NCBI GenBank assembly: GCA_046330075.1
Contig: JAXLTL010000001.1
Location: 930,001 to 994,000, forward strand
Length of the DNA stretch: 64,000 bases
Reading direction: 5' to 3'
From: JAJTFW01 sp046330075
Lineage (GTDB): Bacteria; Bacteroidota; Bacteroidia; AKYH767-A; OLB10
Shown: positions 39,463-48,686 of the stretch, in pieces
Numbering within the stretch: position 1 is the first letter of the stretch
Layout: each line of letters opens with the position of its first letter
Notes under the pieces: model-generated
What the model saw: only the letters and a program-made list of their open reading frames with translations
Told to the model about the DNA's origin: nothing
The model's database searches: none
Program-made: the position numbers and the translations under genes

Positions 39463-41004
39463 CTAGAATTTACTGGTCTTAAACGACAACGTCTCCCGAT
39501 CTGTGACCAGGTTGACCACATAAACCCCCTCCGAAATTTCATTCATATAAATCTCCGACGTATAATAACCTCCCGCCAATACTTCCATCTGTTTTTCGAA
39601 AACGATTCTGCCTTCGATATCCAGCAACCGCAACACCCCTTTCTTCCCCTTCAACTGCGCAGCATTCACATGAATCATATTCCATTCATGGTTATACCAC
39701 GCCTGCATCCACGATGCCTCCGGTGTTGGGCCGGGGATGAGGCCCACAGTTAACGTATCACAGGGACTACCCACCCAGGCGCCCAGCTCGTAATCGGGAT
39801 TGTTGGGGAGGCCGTAGTAGGTGCGGGCACCGCCGAGGGAAAAACTGAAGGGTTGAAAATCACAGGCGAGACCAAGGGAATCGGGTTGGTTGATGACGGA
39901 GAGGTTTTCGTTGATATAATTCCAGCAGGTAGAAGGATACGGAAAGCCGGAGCCTGGACCAGCATAAACACAACTGATGTAAATTTTACCATCCGGTGCC
40001 AGCTCCATTCCACCGGGAGTTGCTTCAATTGGAAATGAGTCTAGTAACACTCTTGAGTTGGGAATATTTGACGCGTTCAAATCAAACTGGTAAATTTTGC
40101 TGTTTAGATTATAGATGTCCTGTGCAGAAGTAACATATAGTTTATTGCCGTCTTCTGAAAATACCGCATCCATATATAGTTTGAACAGGCTTCCTGGAGG
40201 CGCATATTGTTCAATTACTGTTTCATTTGAAATCAATCCGGAACATCTGTCAAAATCAAATACTCCAAGATAACTGCCAAGTCCGGCTAATACTATTCTA
40301 TCACCTGAATGATTGAAGCTTATATCACCACCATTATCAAAATGCGAAGTTCCTACAAATTGAGTGGGCAATGGATGTATACCTACTGAGTCTACCAGAT
40401 ACACCCAGAATTCATTGTTCTTTACATACCCCGGCGCATAGGTCCATCTGCGTGTTACCAGCCACCAGTCCTTTCCATTTCCATGACGTACTGCAGCCAG
40501 CATATCTTGCACGGGATGTGTTTCAAATCGGAAATTCTTTTGCACCACCTGACCTAAACCTCCCTGCAATTTCATGTCCACAATATTTACCCATAAGCCC
40601 GTATCGGGATAAACAACTCCGGCCACAAACACATAAAAGGTGCTGTCCGTAACCGACTTTGGGAGAACGAGCATATCATGATACCATTCACCTCCAACTA
40701 AGGTGTCACCATTAAATAACTTTTGATGTAGTTTATTAAAAAGTTTACCTATCCTTAATAGACTACTATTAGAGTTTGTTGAGTTGCCGGTTGCACCATA
40801 AAACAGCAGATTGCCTTGTACATCAGAAATAGAAGAAGTTCCTCGAAAAAAGCCACTCCCACTTTTGAAAAAGGCAATACCATTATCGAAATTAATTCCA
40901 GCACTATCACCAAACACCCAATTATTATTCCTGAATTGAGCATATGTTTTCAACTGACAGAACGATATCAGTATTAACAGCCAGATAATGTTTCGACTCA
41001 TCAT
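39463..41004 (-). CDS. Secreted WD40-like propeller protein with T9SS sorting tail (paralogue 3)
   Basis: This 513-residue protein has a signal peptide (1-22, SFCQLKTYAQ) and FRNNNWVFGDSAGINFDNG. It is very close to the protein at 9627-11177 (SSISDVQGNLLFYGA, HDMLVLPKSVTDSTFYVFVAG, NFRFETHPVQDMLAAVRHG). Its tail (NNPDYELGAWVG, RLLDIEGRIVFEK, GVYVVNLVTDRETLSFKTSKF) equals that of both other paralogues. It lies 28 kb from them on the opposite strand. The 39285-39462 gap holds palindromes such as TCCGCCGTCCGGCGGA and repeated CCGCGCTCTCCGCGT. Confidence 0.85.
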   Translation of the reverse strand: MMSRNIIWLLILISFCQLKTYAQFRNNNWVFGDSAGINFDNGIAFFKSGSGFFRGTSSISDVQGNLLFYGATGNSTNSNSSLLRIGKLFNKLHQKLFNGDTLVGGEWYHDMLVLPKSVTDSTFYVFVAGVVYPDTGLWVNIVDMKLQGGLGQVVQKNFRFETHPVQDMLAAVRHGNGKDWWLVTRRWTYAPGYVKNNEFWVYLVDSVGIHPLPTQFVGTSHFDNGGDISFNHSGDRIVLAGLGSYLGVFDFDRCSGLISNETVIEQYAPPGSLFKLYMDAVFSEDGNKLYVTSAQDIYNLNSKIYQFDLNASNIPNSRVLLDSFPIEATPGGMELAPDGKIYISCVYAGPGSGFPYPSTCWNYINENLSVINQPDSLGLACDFQPFSFSLGGARTYYGLPNNPDYELGAWVGSPCDTLTVGLIPGPTPEASWMQAWYNHEWNMIHVNAAQLKGKKGVLRLLDIEGRIVFEKQMEVLAGGYYTSEIYMNEISEGVYVVNLVTDRETLSFKTSKF

Positions 41005-41177
41005 GTTTATTTCAACTTGATAAATTTCAAACTATGCTGTTTGTCGTTTTCAGGAAGGACAATAATTGTATAGACGCCCGGGGCCATCACCATCAACAAA
41101 AACAAATAGCGGAACAAGGTCATGAATCAAAGGTAAGGAAAATTGAGTTGAATGATACTGTTTCAATCGCTTGCGAT

Positions 41178-41230
41178 GCAAGGGTTCAGAACCTGTCCCG
41201 AGCAAAGCCTCGGGATCCTGAACCATTGCA
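41178..41230. repeat. Nested palindromic repeat (CCCGAGCAAAGCCTCGGG type)
   Basis: TGCAAGGGTTCAG pairs with CTGAACCATTGCA around the inner stem CCCGAG/CTCGGG. It lies in the 470-bp gap 41005-41474, which has no gene. Confidence 0.7.
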
Positions 41231-41279
41231 CCTGATACATCTCGCCTGCATTTTCAAGAATCAACATTGCCGAAAGGGG

Positions 41280-41330
41280 GAACGCGGATGAAGCCGATTT
41301 GGCGGATGGTCGCTGATTTTATTTGTCTTT
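41280..41330. repeat. Interspersed repeat (GAACGCGGATGAAGCCGAT type), copy 2
   Basis: It aligns with 30785-30836 with identity concentrated in GAACGC, CCGAT, GGCGGAT and GATTTT. Confidence 0.7.
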
Positions 41331-41363
41331 AGACCGGTCACCACCGGATAATATTTGTCTCAT

Positions 41364-41381
41364 GGCCGGTCGCGACCGGCC
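41364..41381. repeat. Perfect 18-bp palindrome GGCCGGTCGCGACCGGCC
   Basis: A partial relative (GACCGGTCACCACCGG) lies about 30 bp upstream. It is one of several palindrome types in the gaps. Confidence 0.75.
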
Positions 41382-41462
41382 ACTACCATCTCTTGCCCCT
41401 TTACCCCTATTCTACTCCCGCACTCTGTGCGGGATGCCCCTCCTTTTCTCTCTTTTCTTCTC

Positions 41463-41470
41463 TATCTTTA
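41463..41470 (+). promoter_or_regulatory. -7-like box (TATCTTTA), 4 nt before aroC ATG
   Basis: TATCTTTA ends 4 nt before the ATG at 41475, the same spacing as at the rhomboid gene. Confidence 0.35.
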
Positions 41471-41474
41471 CCCC

Positions 41475-42569
41475 ATGGCTGGCAACTCTTTCGGACAACT
41501 CTTCCGCATGACTGGTTTCGGTGAATCGCATGGTCCTGCTATCGGTGTGGTGATTGATGGTTGTCCTGCCGGACTGGATATTGACCTTTCTTTTATTGAA
41601 TATCAGCTTCAACGTCGCCGGCCCGGACAAAGCAGCATTACCACCTCCCGCAATGAGCAGGATATTCCGGAAATTCTCAGCGGTGTTTACGAAGGGAAAT
41701 CAACCGGCGCTCCGATTACATTACTGATCCGAAATCAGGATCAGCGTCCGCAGGATTATAAACACCTCGAAAACACCTGGCGTCCCGGCCATGCCGATTT
41801 CACGTACGATCAGAAATACGGTCACCGTGATCCCCGCGGTGGCGGAAGGTCTTCGGCCCGTGAAACTGCCGCCCGTGTGATGGCAGGGTCAGTCGCTCAT
41901 CAACTCCTGCAAACGGCCAACATTGAGATTATCGCCTGGGTAAGTCGTGTGAAGGATATCGAACTGGACAAAGACTACCGCACACTCGATTTTTCTGCTA
42001 TCGATCAGAATGCCATCCGTTGCCCCGATGCGGATACAGCTGCGAAAATGATTGCGCTGATTGAGGAAACGAAAAAGAAAGGAGATACCGTCGGTGGTGT
42101 TATCACCTGCATCGCCCGGAATGTACCTCCCGGACTCGGCGAACCCATCTATCATAAACTGCAGGCCGATCTGGCTGCAGCCATGATGGGTATTAACGCA
42201 GTAAAAGGTTTTGAACTGGGCAGCGGGTTTTCCGGCACCACCCTCTACGGAAGTGAACACAACGACCGCTTTACCGCCGAAATTGATCCCCACGGACATC
42301 CCCGCTTCCGCACCCTCACGAACAATAGCGGAGGCATTCAGGGCGGCATCAGCAATGGCTCTGACCTGCTCTTCAGGGTCGCCTTCAAGCCGGTTTCTAC
42401 CCTGATGCAAACGCAGGAAACCGTTGATAAAGAGGGTAAAAACATAACGCTCGAGGGAAAAGGTCGCCACGACCCCTGCGTGCTTCCACGGGCTGTTCCG
42501 ATTGTTGAAGCCATGTGCGCTCTTGTTTTGGCCGACCACTGGCTGCTCAATAAAACAGCGAAACTCTGA
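41475..42569 (+). CDS. aroC: Chorismate synthase
   Basis: The ATG at 41475 gives 364 residues beginning MAGNSFGQLFRMTGFGESHG, exactly as in the family; the longer frame is noncoding repeat. RRRPGQSSITTSRNEQD and GHRDPRGGGRSSARETAARV bind FMN and phosphate, and GGIQGGISNG and RHDPCVLPRAVPIVEAM complete the signatures. It makes chorismate from EPSP, the last step of the shikimate pathway. No other aro gene is adjacent. Confidence 0.97.
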   Translation: MAGNSFGQLFRMTGFGESHGPAIGVVIDGCPAGLDIDLSFIEYQLQRRRPGQSSITTSRNEQDIPEILSGVYEGKSTGAPITLLIRNQDQRPQDYKHLENTWRPGHADFTYDQKYGHRDPRGGGRSSARETAARVMAGSVAHQLLQTANIEIIAWVSRVKDIELDKDYRTLDFSAIDQNAIRCPDADTAAKMIALIEETKKKGDTVGGVITCIARNVPPGLGEPIYHKLQADLAAAMMGINAVKGFELGSGFSGTTLYGSEHNDRFTAEIDPHGHPRFRTLTNNSGGIQGGISNGSDLLFRVAFKPVSTLMQTQETVDKEGKNITLEGKGRHDPCVLPRAVPIVEAMCALVLADHWLLNKTAKL

Positions 42570-42670
42570 GCTGTTAATTTTCTTTTCATAAACCATTCAT
42601 CCTTCCGCGCCGGATTCGCACAATTTCTGCCGAATTTTGCGTTCTCACCGAATCATTCCACATTTCACTC

Positions 42671-45322
42671 ATGCTGAAAAAAATATTCATCGGACTGGGC
42701 ATTCTGATTGTCCTGCTACTCGGCGCTGCCATTCTACTTCCTGTCATCTATAAAGACAAAATTGTAGCCATGGTCAAAGAGGAAGTCAACAAAAACATCA
42801 ATGCAAAAGTTGACTTCGGCGATTTCGACCTCACCATCCTGAGTTCCTTTCCAGACTTCACCCTCTCCATCAGCAACCTCAGCGTGGTAGGCGTAGCGCC
42901 GTTTGAAGGGGACACCCTCACCTCCGCCAAAACCCTTTCGCTTACCGTAGATGTAATGAGTGTCATCAACGGCGGACAAATCGACATCAAAAAGATCAAT
43001 CTCCAACAACCGCTCATCAATCTGATTGTATTGAAAGACGGTAAAGCCAACTGGGATATTTCCAAACCGGATTCATCAGCAACATCTACTACCGGCGAGC
43101 CTTCGAAATTCAAGGTGGCATTGAAGTCGTACAGTATTGAAAATGGCCGGGTATCTTACGATGATGCGTCGCTGGGCTTTAAAATGACCATGGAAGACCT
43201 CAACCACTCCGGCAAAGGTGATTTTACGCAAGATCTTTTTGTTTTAAGTACCAACACTACCGCCGCCGCTACCGACCTCTGGTACGGAGGTGTGAAATAT
43301 CTCCACCGGGCCGAAACCAAACTCAAGGCCGATCTTGACATGGATATGCCGAATTTCAAATTCACATTCAAAGAAAATGAACTCGTGCTGAACCGGCTGG
43401 TACTCGGTATGGATGGATGGCTCGCTATGCCGAAAGAAGACATTGTAATGGACCTGAAATTTGAGGCGAAGCAGAATGAATTCAAAAATTTCATCTCCAT
43501 GGTTCCCGGTGTATTCAGAGAAGGATTTGATGGCATGAAGACCTCCGGTACACTGGCGCTGAAAGCATGGGTAAAAGGAACCTACAACGAAAAACAGATG
43601 CCGGGCTTCGGTGTTAACCTGAAAATCGGCAATGGAATGTTCCAATATCCTTCACTGCCGGTAGCTGTCAACAATGTACAGGTAGATCTGAACATTGCCA
43701 ACGCGGATGGTGTTCCCGATCACACCCTGATCGACCTCAACAAAATGCACGTCGAGCTCGGCCGCGAACCCTTCGATGCACGTTTACGGGTACGCACACC
43801 CGTTAGTGATGCAGACATCAATGGGAACATCAAAGGATTCGTGAACTTCGCCAATATCAGCAAGATTGTCCCGCTTGAACAGGGAACCACCATCGCCGGC
43901 TCCATGAATGCCGACCTGAACTTCAACGGACGATTATCGGCTATCGAACAAAAACGCTATGAAGATTTCCAGGCTGCGGGCTCTCTCCTGTTGAGCAAAT
44001 TCAATTATACCAGCAAAGATTACAAACAAGGGTTCGACCTCAACGAATGTCACCTCACCTTTAATCCGCAGAACATCACACTCAACAACTTCGACGCGAA
44101 AATGGGCGCCAGCGATATCCGCGCAAACGGAACCCTCGACAACCTGCTCGCCTATCTCTTCAAGAACGAAACACTCAAGGGAAGTCTCAATCTCCTCTCT
44201 AACAAACTTGATCTGGCGGCGATGAACTCCGGCGAACCTGCCGGAACAACCACCACCGACACCGCGGCGATGACTCTTATTGAGGTCCCGGCCAACATCG
44301 ACTTCATCGCCAATGCCAATATTGGCACGTTATTATACGATGATGTACGCCTTGACAATCTTTCAGGAAAAGTAATCATCCGGGATCAGGCCGTCAACAT
44401 GGAAAACCTCAGTTTTACTACGCTGGGCGGATCTATGAAGCTGAGCGGACTTTATGCCACCCGCGAACGTAAAAAAGCTGACATCGCCTTAACGATGGAC
44501 ATCTCCGGTTTCGATATTCAGCAAACCGTAAAGACTTTTAACACGGTAAAGAAGATGGCACCGATTGCTGAGAAAGCTACCGGCCGTTACAGCACGCTAT
44601 TCACCATGAATGGCAAGCTCAACGACAAGATGGAACCCGACCTGCAAACACTCACCGGAGGCGGGAAATTAAGCACCGCCAATGTGACCATTGCCAATTT
44701 CCCTCCGCTACAGAAAGCAGCCGATGTACTGAAGATGGAGCAATTCCGCCAGCTCAACGTAAGTAATGTCAACCTCAGTTTCACCTTTGAAAACGGACGC
44801 GTAAACGTAAAACCGTTTGATGTAACGTTAGCGGGTATCCCCACCAATGTAGCAGGTAGCACAGGATTCGATCAAACAATCGACTACAATCTGGCCATGA
44901 ATATTCCTACTTCAAAGATGCCTTCGTCGGCGACGGGTGCCATCAACGGACTCATCTCACAAGCCAACGCCAAAGGAGCCAACTTCAGCATGTCGGAAAA
45001 TATCAAAATGAACCTGAAGATGGGTGGTACAGTCTCCAATCCAACGGTTGGCACTGACATTAAAGAAACCGGTGGAAAGATGGTTGATCAGCTGAAAGAC
45101 AAAGCGAAAGCAGAAGCCGACCGTATAAAAGCAGAAGCAGAAGCCAAAGCACGGGCGGAAGCAGATCGCCTGAAATCAGAAGCGGAAGCCAAAGCCAAAG
45201 CGGAAGCCGATAAATTAAAGAAGGAAGCCGAAGCGAAAGCCAAAGCAGAAGCCGATAAGCTGAAAAAAGAAGCCGAAAAGAAAGCGAAAGATGCTTTAAA
45301 GAACGTTTTCGGTCCGAAATAA
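42671..45322 (+). CDS. AsmA-like protein with charged coiled-coil tail
   Basis: This 883-residue protein begins with a membrane anchor (MLKKIFIGLGILIVLLLGAAI) and a large periplasmic AsmA/TamB-like beta region (YKDKIVAMVKEEVNKNI, VDFGDFDLTILSSFPDFTLSI, ANWDISKPDS, and a C-terminal LDNLLAYLF and GRYSTLFTMNGKLNDKM). AsmA-type proteins form lipid-transfer bridges to the outer membrane. Residues 805-875 are repeats of KAEADRLKSEAEAKAK, a long charged coiled coil like TolA or TonB linkers, unusual for the family. A terminator follows. Confidence 0.88.
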   Translation: MLKKIFIGLGILIVLLLGAAILLPVIYKDKIVAMVKEEVNKNINAKVDFGDFDLTILSSFPDFTLSISNLSVVGVAPFEGDTLTSAKTLSLTVDVMSVINGGQIDIKKINLQQPLINLIVLKDGKANWDISKPDSSATSTTGEPSKFKVALKSYSIENGRVSYDDASLGFKMTMEDLNHSGKGDFTQDLFVLSTNTTAAATDLWYGGVKYLHRAETKLKADLDMDMPNFKFTFKENELVLNRLVLGMDGWLAMPKEDIVMDLKFEAKQNEFKNFISMVPGVFREGFDGMKTSGTLALKAWVKGTYNEKQMPGFGVNLKIGNGMFQYPSLPVAVNNVQVDLNIANADGVPDHTLIDLNKMHVELGREPFDARLRVRTPVSDADINGNIKGFVNFANISKIVPLEQGTTIAGSMNADLNFNGRLSAIEQKRYEDFQAAGSLLLSKFNYTSKDYKQGFDLNECHLTFNPQNITLNNFDAKMGASDIRANGTLDNLLAYLFKNETLKGSLNLLSNKLDLAAMNSGEPAGTTTTDTAAMTLIEVPANIDFIANANIGTLLYDDVRLDNLSGKVIIRDQAVNMENLSFTTLGGSMKLSGLYATRERKKADIALTMDISGFDIQQTVKTFNTVKKMAPIAEKATGRYSTLFTMNGKLNDKMEPDLQTLTGGGKLSTANVTIANFPPLQKAADVLKMEQFRQLNVSNVNLSFTFENGRVNVKPFDVTLAGIPTNVAGSTGFDQTIDYNLAMNIPTSKMPSSATGAINGLISQANAKGANFSMSENIKMNLKMGGTVSNPTVGTDIKETGGKMVDQLKDKAKAEADRIKAEAEAKARAEADRLKSEAEAKAKAEADKLKKEAEAKAKAEADKLKKEAEKKAKDALKNVFGPK

Positions 45323-45340
45323 CACAAGTAACAGAACACA

Positions 45341-45368
45341 AAAGCCCGGAGAATCCTCCGGGCTTTTT
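45341..45368 (+). terminator. Rho-independent terminator
   Basis: AAAGCCCGGAG pairs with CTCCGGGCTTT around a 4-nt loop, followed by T residues. Confidence 0.88.
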
Positions 45369-45431
45369 AATTTTCTTCCTGAATAGTTGAATTGCCTTGC
45401 TAAATATTATATCTTGCAACGCGCGTTGAAA

Positions 45432-45926
45432 ATGAAAACCAAGTACACCCTATTCCTGCTTCTTCCTCTGTTCATGGCCCTCACCTTCATCACTGCCTGC
45501 GGTGACGATGATGACGATCCGAATACGAATGCTGTCACCGATGGATGTTCATTACCTAACGGACATTTAAAATGGACTACGCAGGGTACGCAGTATTGTG
45601 CCAATGCCACTCTTTTCGGAGATCAGGCTATTGAGATGACCATCAATGGAATTACCCAATCGGGAATTTCTATGACGCTCGAACTTGACAGTGTGGACCC
45701 AGGCACTTACACCATGAATGACAATATCAACCATCTCCTTTTCACTGATCAGTTCGCCTTCGACTGGCAATCTTCAGATGATGCCCCCGGCACGCTGGTG
45801 ATTACCAAAAACGATAAAACCGCCAATCTTATTGAAGGCAGCTTTTCTGTAAATGCTAAAAATGCGCTCACCGGAACCATGCGTCAGATCAGCAATGGAA
45901 GCTTCCGGATCAACTACACCGAATAA
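45432..45926 (+). CDS. Lipoprotein, unknown function
   Basis: The ATG at 45432 gives 164 residues with a lipobox (LTFITACGDDDDDP, C22). The acidic run GDDDDDPN is typical of Bacteroidota surface-lipoprotein export signals. The rest is beta-rich with repeated strand-turn patterns (QAIEMTINGITQSGISMTLEL) and NGSFRINY at the end; no family is recognised. Its last base is the first of the next gene (TAATG). Confidence 0.75.
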   Translation: MKTKYTLFLLLPLFMALTFITACGDDDDDPNTNAVTDGCSLPNGHLKWTTQGTQYCANATLFGDQAIEMTINGITQSGISMTLELDSVDPGTYTMNDNINHLLFTDQFAFDWQSSDDAPGTLVITKNDKTANLIEGSFSVNAKNALTGTMRQISNGSFRINYTE

Positions 45927-46390
45927 TGAAAATTACAACATACCTCCTCCTCGCTCTACTCGCCGTTTCACTGACCACTTCCTGTAACCGCTCTACCGGG
46001 AATGCCACCATTACCGTCGACACATTGGTAACGGATGAAGCGGAAACAGAAGCATTGCTGAATTCCATGTCGATCGACTTTGAGGGTGTTCTGCCCTGCG
46101 CCGATTGCCCGGGTATCGCAACACTCCTGCACCTCAACAAAGACAGTATGACGTATTTCCTCACGGAGATATACAAAGGAAAAGCCGACTCCGTATTTAT
46201 GCGGTCCGGCAGCTACCGGCTCATGACCGGGATCGATTCAACGACGAGTATTTTAGAGATCTCGGGCGTAAAGGAGGCAGGACCCAGATACTATGAGCTT
46301 TCAGGCGACACGGTACTTTATGTGCTTGACAAAGATGCCCGAAGAACGCAGGGAGATCAGAATAATGCCCTGCGTAAAAAACAGGAGTAA
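45926..46390 (+). CDS. NlpE-like lipoprotein
   Basis: This 154-residue protein has a lipobox (SLTTSC, C20) and the NlpE N-terminal hallmark FEGVLPCADCPGIATLLHL with a CxxC pair (about 58-61), then MTYFLTEIYKGKADSVFMRSGSY, SILEISG and YYELSGDTVLYVLDKD. In E. coli NlpE (copper/outer-membrane stress sensor) the CxxC matters; here only the N-terminal domain is present, as in short NlpE-type proteins. It overlaps the preceding lipoprotein stop by one base, so both are co-translated. Confidence 0.85.
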   Translation: MKITTYLLLALLAVSLTTSCNRSTGNATITVDTLVTDEAETEALLNSMSIDFEGVLPCADCPGIATLLHLNKDSMTYFLTEIYKGKADSVFMRSGSYRLMTGIDSTTSILEISGVKEAGPRYYELSGDTVLYVLDKDARRTQGDQNNALRKKQE

Positions 46391-46420
46391 AATCAGTTTT
46401 CAGCATCTTTTAATTCCTGT

Positions 46421-46428
46421 TACTTTTG
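46421..46428 (+). promoter_or_regulatory. -7 promoter box (TACTTTTG) of the outer-membrane protein gene
   Basis: TACTTTTG lies 42 nt before the ATG at 46471. Confidence 0.45.
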
Positions 46429-46470
46429 CCGCATCTTCCGAAAGCATTACTGCCGGAAGTAATCACCTGC

Positions 46471-47325
46471 ATGAAAAATAAGTTGTATCTCCTTACGATG
46501 CTTGCCATCACCGTATTCAGCCAGACTGCATTCAGCGGTCCTGGCGACTCACTATCCGTTTATCCCAGCCGAAAACACCAGCTTTACTTTTACTGGGGAT
46601 GGAACCGTGGTTTTTACAGCCATTCAGACATTCAGTTTACCGGCGACAATTACAATTTCACACTCGAAAATGTCGTTGCAAAAGACCGTCAGACGCCTCT
46701 GGCTGCTGATCCATATCTCAGAGTTGATCAGGTTACGATTCCCCAAACCGATCTGCGCCTGGGCTTCTTTATCAACGACCATTGGGAAATTTCTTTGGGC
46801 GATGACCATATGAAATATGTGATGGTTCAAAATCAAAAAGTAAAGATCAACGGTCAGATTTCCGGAACCGGAACTATATATGATGGTACTTATGCGGATG
46901 ACGAAATTTACCTGACCAATGACTTTTTAATGTATGAACATACCGATGGATTGAACTACCTCAACGCTGAAATCAGAAGATCTGACAATATCTCCAGATT
47001 TCTGCGACTGAAGCCCAATGCATTTGTTCAGGTCTATTCAATGGCCGGTTTCGGAGCCGGAATCATATATCCTCGTACCAATTGTACGCTCATGCAGAAT
47101 CAGCGTCATGATGAGTTTCATGTTGCCGGCTATGGATTTGCACCGGTAGCAGGTGTTAACTTTATTTTTTTCAGACATATCCTGTTGCAGGGTGAACTCA
47201 AAGGCGGATTCATAAACCTTCCGGATGTACAGACAACGTATAACGATGCCGATAAAGCTAAACAGCACTTTTGGTTTTTTGAAACGTTGTTCTCTCTGGG
47301 AGCCACGTTTAAAATCGGAAAATAA
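46471..47325 (+). CDS. Predicted outer-membrane beta-barrel protein
   Basis: The ATG at 46471 gives 284 residues with a signal peptide (MKNKLYLLTMLAITVFSQTAFS). The mature part alternates aromatic strands and polar loops (HQLYFYWGWNRGFY, DLRLGFFINDHWEISLGDDHM, FLRLKPNAFVQVYSMAGFGAG, ILLQGELKGGFI) and ends with an aromatic-hydrophobic strand (FWFFETLFSLGATFKIGK), as in 8- to 12-stranded porin-like barrels. Function is unknown; it is convergent with the symporter gene, leaving 6 bp. Confidence 0.75.
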   Translation: MKNKLYLLTMLAITVFSQTAFSGPGDSLSVYPSRKHQLYFYWGWNRGFYSHSDIQFTGDNYNFTLENVVAKDRQTPLAADPYLRVDQVTIPQTDLRLGFFINDHWEISLGDDHMKYVMVQNQKVKINGQISGTGTIYDGTYADDEIYLTNDFLMYEHTDGLNYLNAEIRRSDNISRFLRLKPNAFVQVYSMAGFGAGIIYPRTNCTLMQNQRHDEFHVAGYGFAPVAGVNFIFFRHILLQGELKGGFINLPDVQTTYNDADKAKQHFWFFETLFSLGATFKIGK

Positions 47326-47331
47326 GAAGAC

Positions 47332-48573
47332 TTAGCTCTTCTCCGTCTGAACATTCAGTTCACCTTCCCATTTGCTGACGACGGCGGTAGCTACTGCATT
47401 CCCGACCACATTGGTTGCACTGCGACCCATGTCGAGCAACTGATCGATTCCCAGCAACAATAAAAGTCCGGCTTCCGGAATATGAAACGCACTCAGCATT
47501 CCCGCAATCACCACTAACGAAGCTCTGGGAACGCCGGCCATTCCCTTACTGGTCACCAACAACATTAGCATCATGGTAATTTCCTGTTGCAGGGTGAGTT
47601 CGATGCCATAGGCCTGCGCAATGAACACGGTGGCAAACGTCATATACATGATAGATCCGTCGAGATTAAACGAGTATCCCAGCGGCAATACAAAACTGAT
47701 GATCCGGTTACTGCAGCCGTATTTTTCGAGCGCTTCAACGGTTTTCGGGAAAGCAGATTCGCTGGAGGCCGTTGAGAAAGCCAGCAGAATTGGCTCTTTA
47801 ATTTGTCCGAGAAGTTTAAAGAAGGGAATTTTCAGCACAAAGCAGATTGTGCCAAGAATAACGAGACCGAAAAATATTAGGCCAAAATAAAAACAGGCGA
47901 TCAGATACAGATATCCGCCGATAATGCCCAACCCTTGTTTTGCAACCACGGCAGCAATGGCGCCGAATACACCGAAAGGAGCAAACAGCATTACATAATT
48001 GGTCACTTTGAACATGATATGACCGATGGTATCAAAAGCATGCACCACGGTTTTGGCTTTCTCGCCCATCGATGCAGCAGCAACCCCAAAAAACAAAGAG
48101 AATATCACAATCGGCAAGATTTCATTATTCGCCATCGCTTCCACTACACTTTTAGGAATAACGTGGGTAATGAATTCTTTCAAAGCGGGAGCCTTGGTTG
48201 CGACACCGCTACTGGCATCGGCTGCGGGCAACGGGAGATGCATCACATGGCCGGGTTCGAAGATGTTCACTAGCATGAGCCCAAGTGCCAATGCCAGAAT
48301 GGTGGCAAACTGGAAATAAAGAATGGTTTTTAACCCGATACGTCCAACGCTTTTAAAGTCGCCCACCTTGGCAACGCCATACACCAGGGTACTGAACACC
48401 AGGGGGGCAATAATCATCTTGATCAGCCTTAAAAAGATATCGCTGAGGATCTGTATCTGCTCTGCAAAATCGTTATAATCAGCAGGATCGGGATGCGATT
48501 CACGGTATAAATGACCCACCAGAATGCCGAGCAGCATGCCGATGAATATGCGGGTGGTGAGGTTAATCTTCAT
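47332..48573 (-). CDS. Dicarboxylate/amino acid:cation symporter (DAACS family)
   Basis: This 413-residue protein has eight membrane helices and two hairpins. AFSTASSESAFPKTVEALEKYG is the serine-rich hairpin 1 motif (SSSAT type), SFNLDGSIMYMTFATVFIAQ helix 7 with the NMDGT-like cation site, and VTSKGMAGVPRASLVVIAG hairpin 2. It takes up glutamate, aspartate or C4-dicarboxylates with Na+ or H+. A -7 box lies 10 nt before its ATG, divergent from valS. Confidence 0.93.
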   Translation of the reverse strand: MKINLTTRIFIGMLLGILVGHLYRESHPDPADYNDFAEQIQILSDIFLRLIKMIIAPLVFSTLVYGVAKVGDFKSVGRIGLKTILYFQFATILALALGLMLVNIFEPGHVMHLPLPAADASSGVATKAPALKEFITHVIPKSVVEAMANNEILPIVIFSLFFGVAAASMGEKAKTVVHAFDTIGHIMFKVTNYVMLFAPFGVFGAIAAVVAKQGLGIIGGYLYLIACFYFGLIFFGLVILGTICFVLKIPFFKLLGQIKEPILLAFSTASSESAFPKTVEALEKYGCSNRIISFVLPLGYSFNLDGSIMYMTFATVFIAQAYGIELTLQQEITMMLMLLVTSKGMAGVPRASLVVIAGMLSAFHIPEAGLLLLLGIDQLLDMGRSATNVVGNAVATAVVSKWEGELNVQTEKS

Positions 48574-48583
48574 ATCTTCTGCT

Positions 48584-48591
48584 CAAAAATA
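48584..48591 (-). promoter_or_regulatory. -7 promoter box (TATTTTTG) of the symporter gene
   Basis: TATTTTTG on the minus strand lies 10 nt before the ATG at 48573. Confidence 0.5.
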
Positions 48592-48645
48592 ACCGAAATC
48601 GTTGAATTCAAAGCTATTCGGGTGGACTCAAGGCGCGCCGTTTCT

Positions 48646-48653
48646 TATCTTTG
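48646..48653 (+). promoter_or_regulatory. -7 promoter box (TATCTTTG) of valS
   Basis: TATCTTTG lies 33 nt before the ATG at 48687. Confidence 0.5.
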
Positions 48654-48686
48654 CGCCTCCGGAAAAATCCGGTGTTATTGCAGATT

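Noticed and set aside
41355..41474. Longer N terminus for chorismate synthase.
   Set aside because: The family begins at MAGNSFG; the extra part covers palindromic repeats and the promoter box.
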